NCBI GenBank assembly: GCA_041398005.1
Contig: JAWKVP010000006.1
Location: forward strand, 186,001 to 250,000
Length of the DNA: 64,000 nt
Origin: JAGREO01 sp020446285
GTDB taxonomy: Bacteria; Pseudomonadota; Alphaproteobacteria; Geminicoccales; Geminicoccaceae
Direction: 5' to 3'
In this document: positions 32,188 to 40,589 of the stretch, one piece after another
Numbering within the stretch: position 1 is the stretch's first letter
Layout of the letters: every line of letters begins with the position of its first letter
Translations under genes and position numbers: made by a program
Notes under the pieces: model-generated
What the model saw: only the letters and a program-made list of their open reading frames with translations
Databases searched by the model: none
What the model was told of the DNA's origin: nothing

Positions 32188-34665
32188 TCAGCACGCCGCT
32201 TTCGTCACGTCCTCGATGCGTTGGCGGAGACCCGGACTTGTGCCGCACAGTTTGCGGAACTCGTCCCGATGGAGAACGAGCAGCTGGCAGAAGCCGAGCG
32301 CCACGACATCCGTCGTTCGCCGTCTGGTCGGTCGCAGCAGGCAGGTTTCGCCGAAATACGTTCCGCTACCAAGAGTTTCGCTGGACTCGCCATCGGTCAT
32401 TTCCAGTGCGCCGCTGGCGACGAAACATGCGGCGACATCGCGTGCACCGCGCGCGATCACAATATCGCCCGGAACGGCACTCGCGACCCGCGTGGCCTTG
32501 ATGATCTGCCTGCGTTCCCTTTCCCCGATGCCTCGAAGGAGCGGCAGGGTGTCGACGAGTCCGGCGCGATCGAAGCGTGCATCGAGCGGTGGCGGGCGAT
32601 AGGTCGCGGCGACGCGGCGATCGAGATCGGCCTTGAGGCTTCGATGCAGATCCACGCTGATGATCGCCTCGGTGAGAAACTTGTCATAGCGGGCAGCTTC
32701 CCAGCGGAGCGCGGCGCGCGAGACGAATGCCCGCCTGAGACCGTCCGCATAGTTCGGATATTGCAGTTCGAGGTAATGCAGGGCGCGATGGACATCCTCT
32801 TCGCGCTGTTCGATCAGTTCCACGAGCCGGTCGCACGCGTCACTGCCCACAAGTCCCTCCATGCGCCAGACGGTGAACTTGTGCAGATCGCGGAGCACGA
32901 GCTGCCATTCGAAGACCATGTGAAAGCGCCGTGCCAGGAGCCGTGACATGAGGCCGTCAATGTGCATGTACCGTTGCAGCGGTGCTGCCACATGAAACAT
33001 CTTCGAATGGGCGAGATGGCGGTTCGCTTCGAGCGCGTAACCGCTGCGCCCGTCGACGAGAGCGGCATCGCCGAGTGACTCGGCGGCACGCTGCATGCTG
33101 CGCATGGCGTTTCGGCCGATGACACCCGCATCGTAATGCTGGCGGACGATGCGCCGCTCCTGATTGGCGAGGATGACGAGGCCCGTGCGCAACCGGTCGC
33201 CGAAACCGGCGCGGTCGAAGCCGTGCGCCGCGCGGAAGGTCGCAAGACGCTGTTCGTAGCCCTCGCGAACCGGTTCGAAGATCTCCGCCGAGAGCCCGTG
33301 CTCGGCGGCAAGTTCGTTCACATGATCGACACCTTCCTGCATGGTCCGAAGGATGAGTTCCGCGCGCAGGGCGGCATCGCTTGCAGACAGGCGGTCAAGA
33401 CCGAGAAGGCGCGTGACCAGCGCCAGCGTGCTGCCATTGACGAGCAGGGTGAAGAGCACGAAGCCGGCGCCGATCGCGGCCAGTCGCGCGCCGAGACCAT
33501 CGGGCAAGGCCGAACTCGTGGCAAGGCTGAGCGCGAGCAGGATGGTTACCGCACCACGGATCCCGCCCCACCAGATCAGCACCTTCTGCCGGCCGACTAT
33601 GGGCGACGACAGGCCGGCCAGATCCAGCAGCGGCAGGAGAATGAAGAGGATGAACGCGCGACTGGTGAAGGCGGCGGCGACCGCCACGAGCACGAGCAGA
33701 ACATCGAGCGGTTCCAGCTTGACCAGCAGCCCCGGAGCGAGGGCGGCGGCAATGAGAATGATGAGACCGTTCGACCAGTAGCCGATCTGTGCCCAGACCG
33801 TCCGGGTCGCCTGCCAGTCCTCGTTGGAAACGCGGCTGACACCGCTGACGGTGAGCGTCAGTCCGGCGGAGACCACCGACACGACACCCGATGCACCGAA
33901 AACGAGTTCGGCGGCGAGAAAGGAGGCGTAGGCTGTCGCGAGAATGAGTGAGCTCTGCGCGAGAAAGCTGCCGAGCATCCAGCCCATGAGCCTCGAGGCG
34001 ACGGCACCAACGGCAGTGCCGGCAAGAGCCCCCATGACGAACAGCCAGGCAAAGCTCGATGCCGCGCCGGCAAAACCCGGTTCGCTGCCGGTCTGGAGGA
34101 TGTCGATGAGCAGGACGAACAGGGCGATGGCGGCGGCATCGTTGAGCAGGCTCTCGCCCTCGAGCACGATGAGCAGGCGTCTTGGCGCGCCGATACGGCG
34201 GAAGATCGACACGACGGCCGCCGGATCGGTGGTCGAGATGGTCGCCCCGAGCAGGAGACAGGCGACCAGCGGCAGACCGGCCACCAGCGCGAGCGTACCA
34301 CCGACGAAGGCCGTCGCGGCGAGAACCGCGAGGATCGCCATGACCGCCACGACCACCGTATCGGCCCGAAGCTTGCGCACATCGACACCAAGCGTGACCT
34401 CGAGCAGGAGCGGCGGCAGGAACAGCACGACCACGCTGTCCGGCGTCAGCGCCAGTTCGCTGATGAACCAGAGATCGTAGGTATCCAGCATCCATCCTGC
34501 CGAACCCAGATCAACGAAGATGGCGCCGCCGCCGAGCATGAGCCCGGTGACGCTGGCGAGGATGGGCAATGGCGCCTGCAACCGGGCGGCCAGCGAATCG
34601 AGCAGGCTGAGGGTCGCCAGCATGAATGCAAGTGCGCCAATGGCGAAAATCAGGACATCAGGCAT
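32188..34665 (-). CDS. Na+/H+ antiporter (CPA1) with C-terminal cyclic-nucleotide-binding domain
   Basis: An 825-residue inner-membrane antiporter. The first ~400 residues hold about 12 helices with CPA1 landmarks: LPPLLLEVTLG, GATISTTDPAAVVSIFRRIG, LEGESLLNDAAAIALF (ND pair) and WWGGIRGAVTILLALSL. A helical cytosolic region of about 280 residues follows, and the last ~120 residues form a cyclic-nucleotide-binding fold (PGDIVIARGA then SGALEMTDG and GSGTYFGETCLL with the phosphate-cassette pattern). This is the layout of plant SOS1. Homologues exchange Na+ or K+ for protons; ligand control is inferred. The ATG at 34665 begins the first helix; weak ribosome site. Confidence 0.9.
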   Translation of the reverse strand: MPDVLIFAIGALAFMLATLSLLDSLAARLQAPLPILASVTGLMLGGGAIFVDLGSAGWMLDTYDLWFISELALTPDSVVVLFLPPLLLEVTLGVDVRKLRADTVVVAVMAILAVLAATAFVGGTLALVAGLPLVACLLLGATISTTDPAAVVSIFRRIGAPRRLLIVLEGESLLNDAAAIALFVLLIDILQTGSEPGFAGAASSFAWLFVMGALAGTAVGAVASRLMGWMLGSFLAQSSLILATAYASFLAAELVFGASGVVSVVSAGLTLTVSGVSRVSNEDWQATRTVWAQIGYWSNGLIILIAAALAPGLLVKLEPLDVLLVLVAVAAAFTSRAFILFILLPLLDLAGLSSPIVGRQKVLIWWGGIRGAVTILLALSLATSSALPDGLGARLAAIGAGFVLFTLLVNGSTLALVTRLLGLDRLSASDAALRAELILRTMQEGVDHVNELAAEHGLSAEIFEPVREGYEQRLATFRAAHGFDRAGFGDRLRTGLVILANQERRIVRQHYDAGVIGRNAMRSMQRAAESLGDAALVDGRSGYALEANRHLAHSKMFHVAAPLQRYMHIDGLMSRLLARRFHMVFEWQLVLRDLHKFTVWRMEGLVGSDACDRLVELIEQREEDVHRALHYLELQYPNYADGLRRAFVSRAALRWEAARYDKFLTEAIISVDLHRSLKADLDRRVAATYRPPPLDARFDRAGLVDTLPLLRGIGERERRQIIKATRVASAVPGDIVIARGARDVAACFVASGALEMTDGESSETLGSGTYFGETCLLRPTRRRTTDVVALGFCQLLVLHRDEFRKLCGTSPGLRQRIEDVTKAAC

Positions 34666-34747
34666 GGACGGGCCGGCACTCCGGTCAACGGTCGATCCCC
34701 TATCCTTCTTCGAACATGGCCCGAAGCGCAAGTTGGCGGCATCCCTC

Positions 34748-34954
34748 ATGTCCGGAATGCGGGGCGGGGATCGTCTGGCGGAGTGGGTCGGTGGTCAACC
34801 GATGACATGCACTGAGGTGACCGTCGATCAGTACGACCGCCGTGTTGCCCGGTGCTCGGTCAACGGCACCGGTCTGGCGACATGGATGGTGAGCGAGGGT
34901 CCGGCCGCTGCGTTTCGACGGTATGCGGACGAGCAGATCGAGAACAAGGAGTGA
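34748..34954 (+). pseudogene. Fragment of a thermonuclease-like (SNase) protein
   Basis: A 68-codon open stretch reading DRLAEWVGGQPMTCTEVTVD then QYDRRVARCSVNG and LATWMVSEGPAAAFRRYADE. The order C-x-D-x-Y-x-R-x-V-A-x-C, then WMVxEGxAxAFRRY, is that of SNase-like exported nucleases of Alphaproteobacteria. The N-terminal half with the signal peptide and first active-site arginine, and the last residues, are missing, so it is a remnant. It lies in AT-richer DNA beside vapBC. Confidence 0.6.
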
Positions 34955-35017
34955 GAATATCCCATGGAAAACAGCGCGTTATATCCTTGATACCTTTCCA
35001 TGGTATCCTTTTGCCAT

Positions 35018-35392
35018 TCAATTCACTGCCGGTTCAAATCTGATTGAAAGTTCGCAAGCCAAGGTACTCAGTCTGTTGTCACCGGTCCAGATCCTGCTCC
35101 CTGGTTCGAGCAGACAGGATGCAATGAGATTGATGTCGACATACCCAATGCCGCGCGAATAGAGTCGTCGATCATCAACAAGAGCGCGAACCTCGGCTGT
35201 AGACGCCACCGTCACGGCCGGCAAATCATCCAACAGATTGAGAATGTCGGAGCGTGACTTCAACGATCCCAATGCAATCTCGCCTGTCACAAACGGATGC
35301 GCCAGCACTTGGCCAGCGTTCAACAATCCGGCAAGCGCGGCATTGCCGTATCGAAGATGATCGATCCAGATCGAGGTATCGACAAGAATCAT
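35018..35392 (-). CDS. vapC: VapC-type PIN-domain toxin
   Basis: A 124-residue PIN-domain ribonuclease. The acidic Mg2+ ligands are recognisable: Asp5 (MILVDTSIWIDHL), Glu38 (VTGEIALGSL), Asp86 (GYVDINLIAS) and Asp105 (IWTGDNRL). Free VapC cleaves tRNA or rRNA and stops growth; here it should be held by the adjacent antitoxin. Its ATG overlaps the vapB stop by four bases (ATGA). GC content is lower than in the flanking genes, which suggests recent transfer. Confidence 0.92.
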   Translation of the reverse strand: MILVDTSIWIDHLRYGNAALAGLLNAGQVLAHPFVTGEIALGSLKSRSDILNLLDDLPAVTVASTAEVRALVDDRRLYSRGIGYVDINLIASCLLEPGSRIWTGDNRLSTLACELSIRFEPAVN

Positions 35393-35580
35393 TTCGGGCG
35401 TCGTCTCGGCGCCGCTTCCGTCCCGGGTTCAGTACCGCCCAGCAAAGCCAGACGACGCGCGCTTTCGCGTTCAATCAATGCCTTCAGCGCCTCTTTAAGC
35501 AATACACCGCGCTCGGATACTCCACTGAGCATGGACGCTTTTTCAAGAAGTGCGTCATCCAGATTCACTGTTGTTCTCAT
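35389..35580 (-). CDS. vapB: VapB-type antitoxin
   Basis: A 63-residue protein starting MRTTVNLDDALLEKASMLSG, a ribbon-helix-helix-like DNA-binding start common in VapB (DUF2191) antitoxins, followed by a helix and a C-terminal tail rich in Arg, Pro and Glu that should wrap the toxin. I chose the ATG at 35580 because GAG lies at a normal distance; an ATG two codons earlier is too close. The vapB-vapC order and overlap are typical, and the complex should repress its own promoter in 35581-35640. Confidence 0.9.
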   Translation of the reverse strand: MRTTVNLDDALLEKASMLSGVSERGVLLKEALKALIERESARRLALLGGTEPGTEAAPRRRPK

Positions 35581-35701
35581 CACCATCTCGCATCGTTTCT
35601 ATCATCATATGATGTCTGTTTTGATTATTCAAGTGCGACTGGTGCATAGATTGTGGTGACGGGTGAAGGAGCCGGTGGCCCGAGTTTCCGGCAGGACACC
35701 C

Positions 35702-37252
35702 TCAGTAGATTGCCGCGGGTAGCCAGGTGGCGATCGACGGTAGCAGCCAGATGATGCTGATGGCGACGATCTGCAGGAGGATGAAGGGTGCCACCCCCTG
35801 ATAGATCTGTCCCGTGGTGATCTCCTTCGGCGCCGCTCCGCGCAGGTAGAAGAGCGAGAAACCGAAGGGTGGGGTGAGAAAGCTCGTCTGGAGATTGATC
35901 GCGATGAGGATCGAGAGCCACACCGGATCATGCCCCATGAGGATGAGCGGCGGCGCTATCAGTGGCAGGAGAATGACGGTGATCTCGACGAAATCGAGGA
36001 AGAAGCCGAGGATGAAGATGAGCGCCATGCAGAAGAACAGCGCACCGTCCGGCCCGCCGGGCATGGCTTCGAGAATGCCCGCAACCCTCTCCTCTCCTCC
36101 CAGTCCGATGAAAACGAGAGAAAACATGCTGGCGGCGATGATGGTGGCAAAGATCATCGATGTGATGACCAGTGTCGAGGTCATGGCCGGAGCGAGCACA
36201 CCGCGACGCGCGGCCCGACCTAGCGCCGCGAGGACCGCGACGATCCCGATGATGGCCGCAATGACATAGGCCGATCCGAGCCAGAGCTCGTTCGATGTGA
36301 TATCGCTGCGCTGGAAGCGTACCGGCGCCATGCCGGCGAAGATCCCGAGTGCGACGAGACAGAGCACGCCCGTGACGAGGAGCCGACGGGACGCGCCCAG
36401 CCGCAAGCCGGCCATCAGGATGGCGCCGACGGCACCCACCGAAGCGGCTTCGGTGGGCGTGGCAATGCCCCCCAGAATGGCCCCGAGCACGGCGATGATG
36501 AGCATGACCGGTGGCAGGATGGCGCCCCGGATCTCGCCGGCGGACGGCCGCCCGGAATCGGCGGCGGACGGCGGCATGTCCCCCGGACGGACCCAGCCGC
36601 GCAGGAGAATGTAGACGATGTAGATGATGACAAGGGTCAGGCCCGGCATGAGCGCACCGGCGAAGATCTGGCCGACCGAGATTGTCTGGATCGTGAACTT
36701 GCCCTGGGCATATTGTGCCTGCTGATAGGCCGAGGACATCACATCGGAGAGGATGATCAGCAGGGTCGAGGGCGGGATGATCTGGCCGAGCGTGCCGGCG
36801 GTGCAGACAAGTCCGCAAGCCGGGCGCGGGTCATAGCCGGTCTTGAGCATGCTCGGCAGGGCGATGAGCCCCATGGCGGTGACGGTGGCGCCGACGATGC
36901 CGGTGGAAGCGGCGAGCAATGCTCCGACGAGCACGACCGAGATGCCGAGCCCGCCGCGCAGCTGACCGAAGAGGCGGCCCATCGTATCCAGAAGTTCCTC
37001 GGCGATACGGCTCTTTTCGAGGATGACCCCCATCACCACGAAGAGTGGAATGGCGATCAGCACGTCATTGGTGAGCGTGCCATAGACCCGCTGGCCCAGC
37101 GCCCCCAGAAGGCCGAGATTCATCTGGCCGGTTGCATGTCCCGCAAAGGCGAAAGCCACCGCCACACCGGAAATCGAGAAGGCGACCGGAAAGCCGAGCA
37201 GGATGCAGCCCATCAGCGCCGCGAACATGAGAAGGTCGAGATATTCGATCAT
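35702..37252 (-). CDS. dctM: TRAP transporter large permease (DctM)
   Basis: A 516-residue inner-membrane protein with about 12-13 hydrophobic helices: IAIPLFVVMGVILEKSRIAEELLDTMG, GGLGISVVLVGALLAASTGIVGATVTAMG and GTLGQIIPPSTLLIILSD are standard DctM blocks. It drives Na+-coupled uptake with DctQ and a periplasmic DctP. The ATG at 37252 overlaps the dctQ stop (ATGA). It is the last gene of the run hutI-hutH-hutU-dctP-dctQ-dctM. A long cytosolic loop around residue 240 and an extra helix pair at about 300-370 make it larger than the usual 430 residues, as in other keto-acid-type TRAP permeases. Confidence 0.93.
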   Translation of the reverse strand: MIEYLDLLMFAALMGCILLGFPVAFSISGVAVAFAFAGHATGQMNLGLLGALGQRVYGTLTNDVLIAIPLFVVMGVILEKSRIAEELLDTMGRLFGQLRGGLGISVVLVGALLAASTGIVGATVTAMGLIALPSMLKTGYDPRPACGLVCTAGTLGQIIPPSTLLIILSDVMSSAYQQAQYAQGKFTIQTISVGQIFAGALMPGLTLVIIYIVYILLRGWVRPGDMPPSAADSGRPSAGEIRGAILPPVMLIIAVLGAILGGIATPTEAASVGAVGAILMAGLRLGASRRLLVTGVLCLVALGIFAGMAPVRFQRSDITSNELWLGSAYVIAAIIGIVAVLAALGRAARRGVLAPAMTSTLVITSMIFATIIAASMFSLVFIGLGGEERVAGILEAMPGGPDGALFFCMALIFILGFFLDFVEITVILLPLIAPPLILMGHDPVWLSILIAINLQTSFLTPPFGFSLFYLRGAAPKEITTGQIYQGVAPFILLQIVAISIIWLLPSIATWLPAAIY

Positions 37253-37731
37253 GCGCGGTTGCGAAGCTCCAGCAGCCGGTGCAGCACGCATGCCACCGAT
37301 TGCACGATGAGCAGGAGACAGAAGGCCGGAATGAGCGTCTTCAGCGCGAAGACCGCCGGAATGCCGCCTACCGAGATGGCACCTTCGAGAATGGACCAGG
37401 AATTGATGACGGAGGGCAGCGAGAACCAGAAGAGCGCTGCCATCGACGGCAGCAGCATGAAGAGATGGCCGAACAGGTCGATGAGCGCCTTGCCGCGCGC
37501 ACTCGCCCGTGCGTGGAAGATGTCGACCCTGACATGCCCGTCCACCAGCAGCGTGAAGCCGGCTCCGAGCATGAACAGGGCCGCGTGGAGATAGAGAACA
37601 CTCTCGTTGAGAGCGATGGAGCTGAAGCCGAAGACGTAGCGAAGCAGCACGATGGTGAACTGGACCAGAACCATGACGAGCGCCAGCCAGCGCACGATCA
37701 TGCCGGTCCGCCGGTTCACACTGTCGAGCAA
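37249..37731 (-). CDS. dctQ: TRAP transporter small permease (DctQ)
   Basis: A 160-residue protein with four membrane helices; LNESVLYLHAALFMLGAGFTLLVDGHVRVDIFHARAS is the DctQ signature region (about 42-78). It bridges DctP and DctM. The start is uncertain: TTG at 37731 is the first standard start codon after an in-frame stop, but GGGAG lies better placed for a CTG seven... codons upstream. It sits between dctP (45 bases) and dctM (4-base overlap). Confidence 0.88.
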   Translation of the reverse strand: MLDSVNRRTGMIVRWLALVMVLVQFTIVLLRYVFGFSSIALNESVLYLHAALFMLGAGFTLLVDGHVRVDIFHARASARGKALIDLFGHLFMLLPSMAALFWFSLPSVINSWSILEGAISVGGIPAVFALKTLIPAFCLLLIVQSVACVLHRLLELRNRA

Positions 37732-37776
37732 CTCCGCCAGTCGTTCCAGTGCTTCAGCTCCCTGGAGATGGAACGG

Positions 37777-38868
37777 TCAGTAGCCCCGCACCATTGCACG
37801 CGCATTCATCTGACCATTGTCGGCATAGACCATGTAGCCGCCGACAAGATCGCGATAGGCAATGAAGCTTTCGGTAATCTTCTTCACCAGCGGGTCGCTG
37901 TCCTCGCGCAGCTCGCCGATGACCTCGTCGGCGGCGACCGCCATGGCCTTGACGACATCGTCAGGCAGTTTCCTGACCTGCACGCCCTGCTCGGCGACGA
38001 GCTGCTGCAATGCCTGGGCGTGTCTGGTCTCGTATTCCGTCAGGACCGGATTGTAGAGGCTTTCGCAGGCAAATGCGACGGCCTGCCTGAGATCGTCCGG
38101 CAGATCGTCATAGGCACTGGCATTGACCGCGCACTCTTCGGCAGAGGATGGCTCGCCGACACCGGGCCAGTAATAGTTCTTCGCAACCTGATAGAAGCCG
38201 AGGGCGCTGTCGGTCCAGGGACCGATGAACTCGCCCGCATCCAGCGCGCCGGACTGCAACGCCTGGAACATGTCACGACCGCCCATGGCCTGCACGGCCA
38301 TGCCCAGCCTCGCGCACATCTCCGAGGCAAGACCGGTGGTGCGGAACTTCAGGCCCTTGAGATCGTCCACGGAATTGATTTCGTTTCTGAACCAGCCCTG
38401 CCATTGCGGCCCGCTATTGCCACAAAGAAACGGCTTGAGACCGAACTGGCCGTACATCTCGTCATAGAGTTCCTGACCGCCGCCATGCGCCAGCCAGCCG
38501 AACTGCTCGTCCGCGCGAAGGCCGAAGGGCTGTGAACCGAAAAGGAGAATGCCCCTGGACTTGGAGCCCCAGTAGGCGGGCACGGCATGATAGAGATCGG
38601 CCGTGCCTTCCGAGACGGCGTCGAACACGCCATTGCCCGGAACGAGCTCACCCGCCGCATGCAGCTTCACTTCGATGCGTCCGCCGGAAAGCGTGGTGAT
38701 GCGGTCGGCGAGCATCTGGGCGGCGACACCCGGTCCCGGCAGATTCTTCGGCCAGGCGGTGACCATGTTCCACATGCGCTTGTCCTGGGCGATCGCCGGT
38801 GCCGGAAACTGGCTCGCGGCTGTCGTGGCGGCTACCGCACCCGTGGTCATGAATGCGCGTCTCTTCAT
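37777..38868 (-). CDS. dctP: TRAP transporter solute-binding protein (DctP), TakP-like
   Basis: A 363-residue periplasmic binding protein. The N-terminus MKRRAFMTTGAVAATTAASQ has a twin arginine and a Tat- or Sec-type hydrophobic core ending AIA (about 27). WNMVTAWPKNLPGPGVAAQM then AGELVPGNGVFDAVSEGTAD is the pattern of TakP-type proteins, which bind 2-oxo acids with a cation and can dimerise. Its place 34 bases downstream of hutU argues for histidine, urocanate or a related carboxylate; this is inference from position. GGAGGAG precedes the ATG at 38868. Confidence 0.92.
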   Translation of the reverse strand: MKRRAFMTTGAVAATTAASQFPAPAIAQDKRMWNMVTAWPKNLPGPGVAAQMLADRITTLSGGRIEVKLHAAGELVPGNGVFDAVSEGTADLYHAVPAYWGSKSRGILLFGSQPFGLRADEQFGWLAHGGGQELYDEMYGQFGLKPFLCGNSGPQWQGWFRNEINSVDDLKGLKFRTTGLASEMCARLGMAVQAMGGRDMFQALQSGALDAGEFIGPWTDSALGFYQVAKNYYWPGVGEPSSAEECAVNASAYDDLPDDLRQAVAFACESLYNPVLTEYETRHAQALQQLVAEQGVQVRKLPDDVVKAMAVAADEVIGELREDSDPLVKKITESFIAYRDLVGGYMVYADNGQMNARAMVRGY

Positions 38869-38902
38869 CGTCGGTCTCCTCCTACGTTGACCAGAAGCTC
38901 GA

Positions 38903-40573
38903 TCACTCGCCGAGAATGCCGGGCAGCCGAAGCCCGTGCTCCCTCGCGCAATCCAGTGCAATATCGTAACCGGCATCCGCGTGGCGCATGACACCCGTCG
39001 CCGGGTCGTTCCAGAGAACCCGCTCGATGCGCCTTGCCGCATCATCGCTGCCATCGCAGCAGATCACCATCCCCGAATGCTGCGAGAAGCCCATGCCCAC
39101 ACCGCCGCCATGATGCAGCGAGACCCAGGTAGCACCGGATGCGCAGTTGAGCAGCGCGTTCAGAAGCGGCCAGTCGGAGACGGCATCAGACCCGTCCTTC
39201 ATCGCCTCGGTCTCGCGGTTGGGCGAGGCGACCGAGCCCGAATCGAGGTGATCGCGGCCGATCACGACGGGTGCGGACAATTCACCCGATCGGACCATCT
39301 CGTTGAAGGCAAGCCCGAGCCTGTGCCTGACACCGAGCCCCACCCAGCAGATCCGCGCCGGCAGACCCTGAAAGGCGATGCGCTCGCGTGCCATGTCGAG
39401 CCAGTTGTGCAGGTGCGGATCGTCCACCAGTTCCTTCACCTTCGCATCCGTGCGGTAGATGTCCTCCGGATCGCCAGAGAGCGCACACCAGCGGAACGGT
39501 CCGATGCCGCGACAGAAGAGCGGACGGATATAGGCAGGAACGAAGCCCGGGAAGGAAAAGGCGTTTTCCAGTCCCTCCTCCTTCGCCACCTGACGGATAT
39601 TGTTGCCGTAATCGAGGGTCGGCACGCCCATGTTCCAGAAATCGACCATCGCCCCCACATGCGCCTTCATGCTGGCGCGGGCGGCCTTCTCGACCGCCGC
39701 CGGATCGCTTTCCTGCTTCGCCCGCCATTCGGCCACACTCCAGCCCTGCGGCAGGTAACCGTGTATCGGGTCATGCGCGGAGGTCTGGTCGGTGACGATA
39801 TCCGGTTTCACCCCGCGGCGGACGAGTTCGACGAACACATCGGCGGCATTGGCGATCAGTGCCACCGATTTCGCCTCACCCGCCTGCGTCCAGCGCCCGA
39901 TCATTTCAAGCGCTTCGTCCGTCGAATGCGTCTTCTCATCGACATAACGGGTGCGCAGGCGAAAATCGGCACGGGTCTCGTCGCATTCGACCGCAAGGCA
40001 GCAAGCCCCTGCCATGACCGCCGCGAGCGGCTGCGCACCGCCCATGCCGCCAAGCCCGCCCGTGAGGATCCAGCGGCCCTTCAGGTCGCCGCCATAGTGC
40101 TGGCGTCCGGCCTCGACGAAGGTTTCATAAGTCCCCTGAACGATGCCCTGACTGCCGATATAGATCCACGAGCCCGCCGTCATCTGTCCGTACATGGCGA
40201 GCCCCTTGCGGTCGAGCTCGTTGAAATGCTGCCAGGTGGCCCAGTGCGGCACGAGATTTGAGTTGGCGATGAGAACGCGCGGGGCGTCCTCATGCGTGCG
40301 GAATACACCGACAGGCTTGCCGGACTGGACGAGCAGGGTCTCGTCATCGTCGAGCGTCTTCAGCGTGGTGACAATGGAATCGAAATCCTTCCAGGTCCGC
40401 GCCGCCCTTCCGATGCCGCCATAGACCACAAGCTCGTGCGGATTCTCCGCAACGTCCGGATGGAGATTGTTCATGAGCATGCGCATCGGCGCCTCGGTGA
40501 GCCAGCTCCTCGCGGTAATCCCGCTGCCGGTGGGCGGACGGATGTCGCGGCTGTTTCTTCGATCGAATGACAT
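38903..40573 (-). CDS. hutU: Urocanate hydratase
   Basis: A 556-residue cytoplasmic enzyme that converts urocanate to 4-imidazolone-5-propionate with a tightly bound NAD+. HELVVYGGIGRAARTW, YGQMTAGSWIYIGSQGIVQGTYETF, ILTGGLGGMGGAQPLA and the C-terminal GVGMGFSQHSGMVICCDG (with the conserved Gln-His-Ser-Gly) are diagnostic. Length is normal. AAGGAAG precedes the ATG at 40573, 16 bases after hutH. TRAP genes follow on the same strand. Confidence 0.97.
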   Translation of the reverse strand: MSFDRRNSRDIRPPTGSGITARSWLTEAPMRMLMNNLHPDVAENPHELVVYGGIGRAARTWKDFDSIVTTLKTLDDDETLLVQSGKPVGVFRTHEDAPRVLIANSNLVPHWATWQHFNELDRKGLAMYGQMTAGSWIYIGSQGIVQGTYETFVEAGRQHYGGDLKGRWILTGGLGGMGGAQPLAAVMAGACCLAVECDETRADFRLRTRYVDEKTHSTDEALEMIGRWTQAGEAKSVALIANAADVFVELVRRGVKPDIVTDQTSAHDPIHGYLPQGWSVAEWRAKQESDPAAVEKAARASMKAHVGAMVDFWNMGVPTLDYGNNIRQVAKEEGLENAFSFPGFVPAYIRPLFCRGIGPFRWCALSGDPEDIYRTDAKVKELVDDPHLHNWLDMARERIAFQGLPARICWVGLGVRHRLGLAFNEMVRSGELSAPVVIGRDHLDSGSVASPNRETEAMKDGSDAVSDWPLLNALLNCASGATWVSLHHGGGVGMGFSQHSGMVICCDGSDDAARRIERVLWNDPATGVMRHADAGYDIALDCAREHGLRLPGILGE

Positions 40574-40589
40574 GGATCTTCCTTCCCTC

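Noticed and set aside
32024..32248. 74-codon frame on the minus strand ending NERSECA
   Set aside because: It is translated from the dispersed repeat and the end of the antiporter gene; the same ending appears wherever module 1 occurs.
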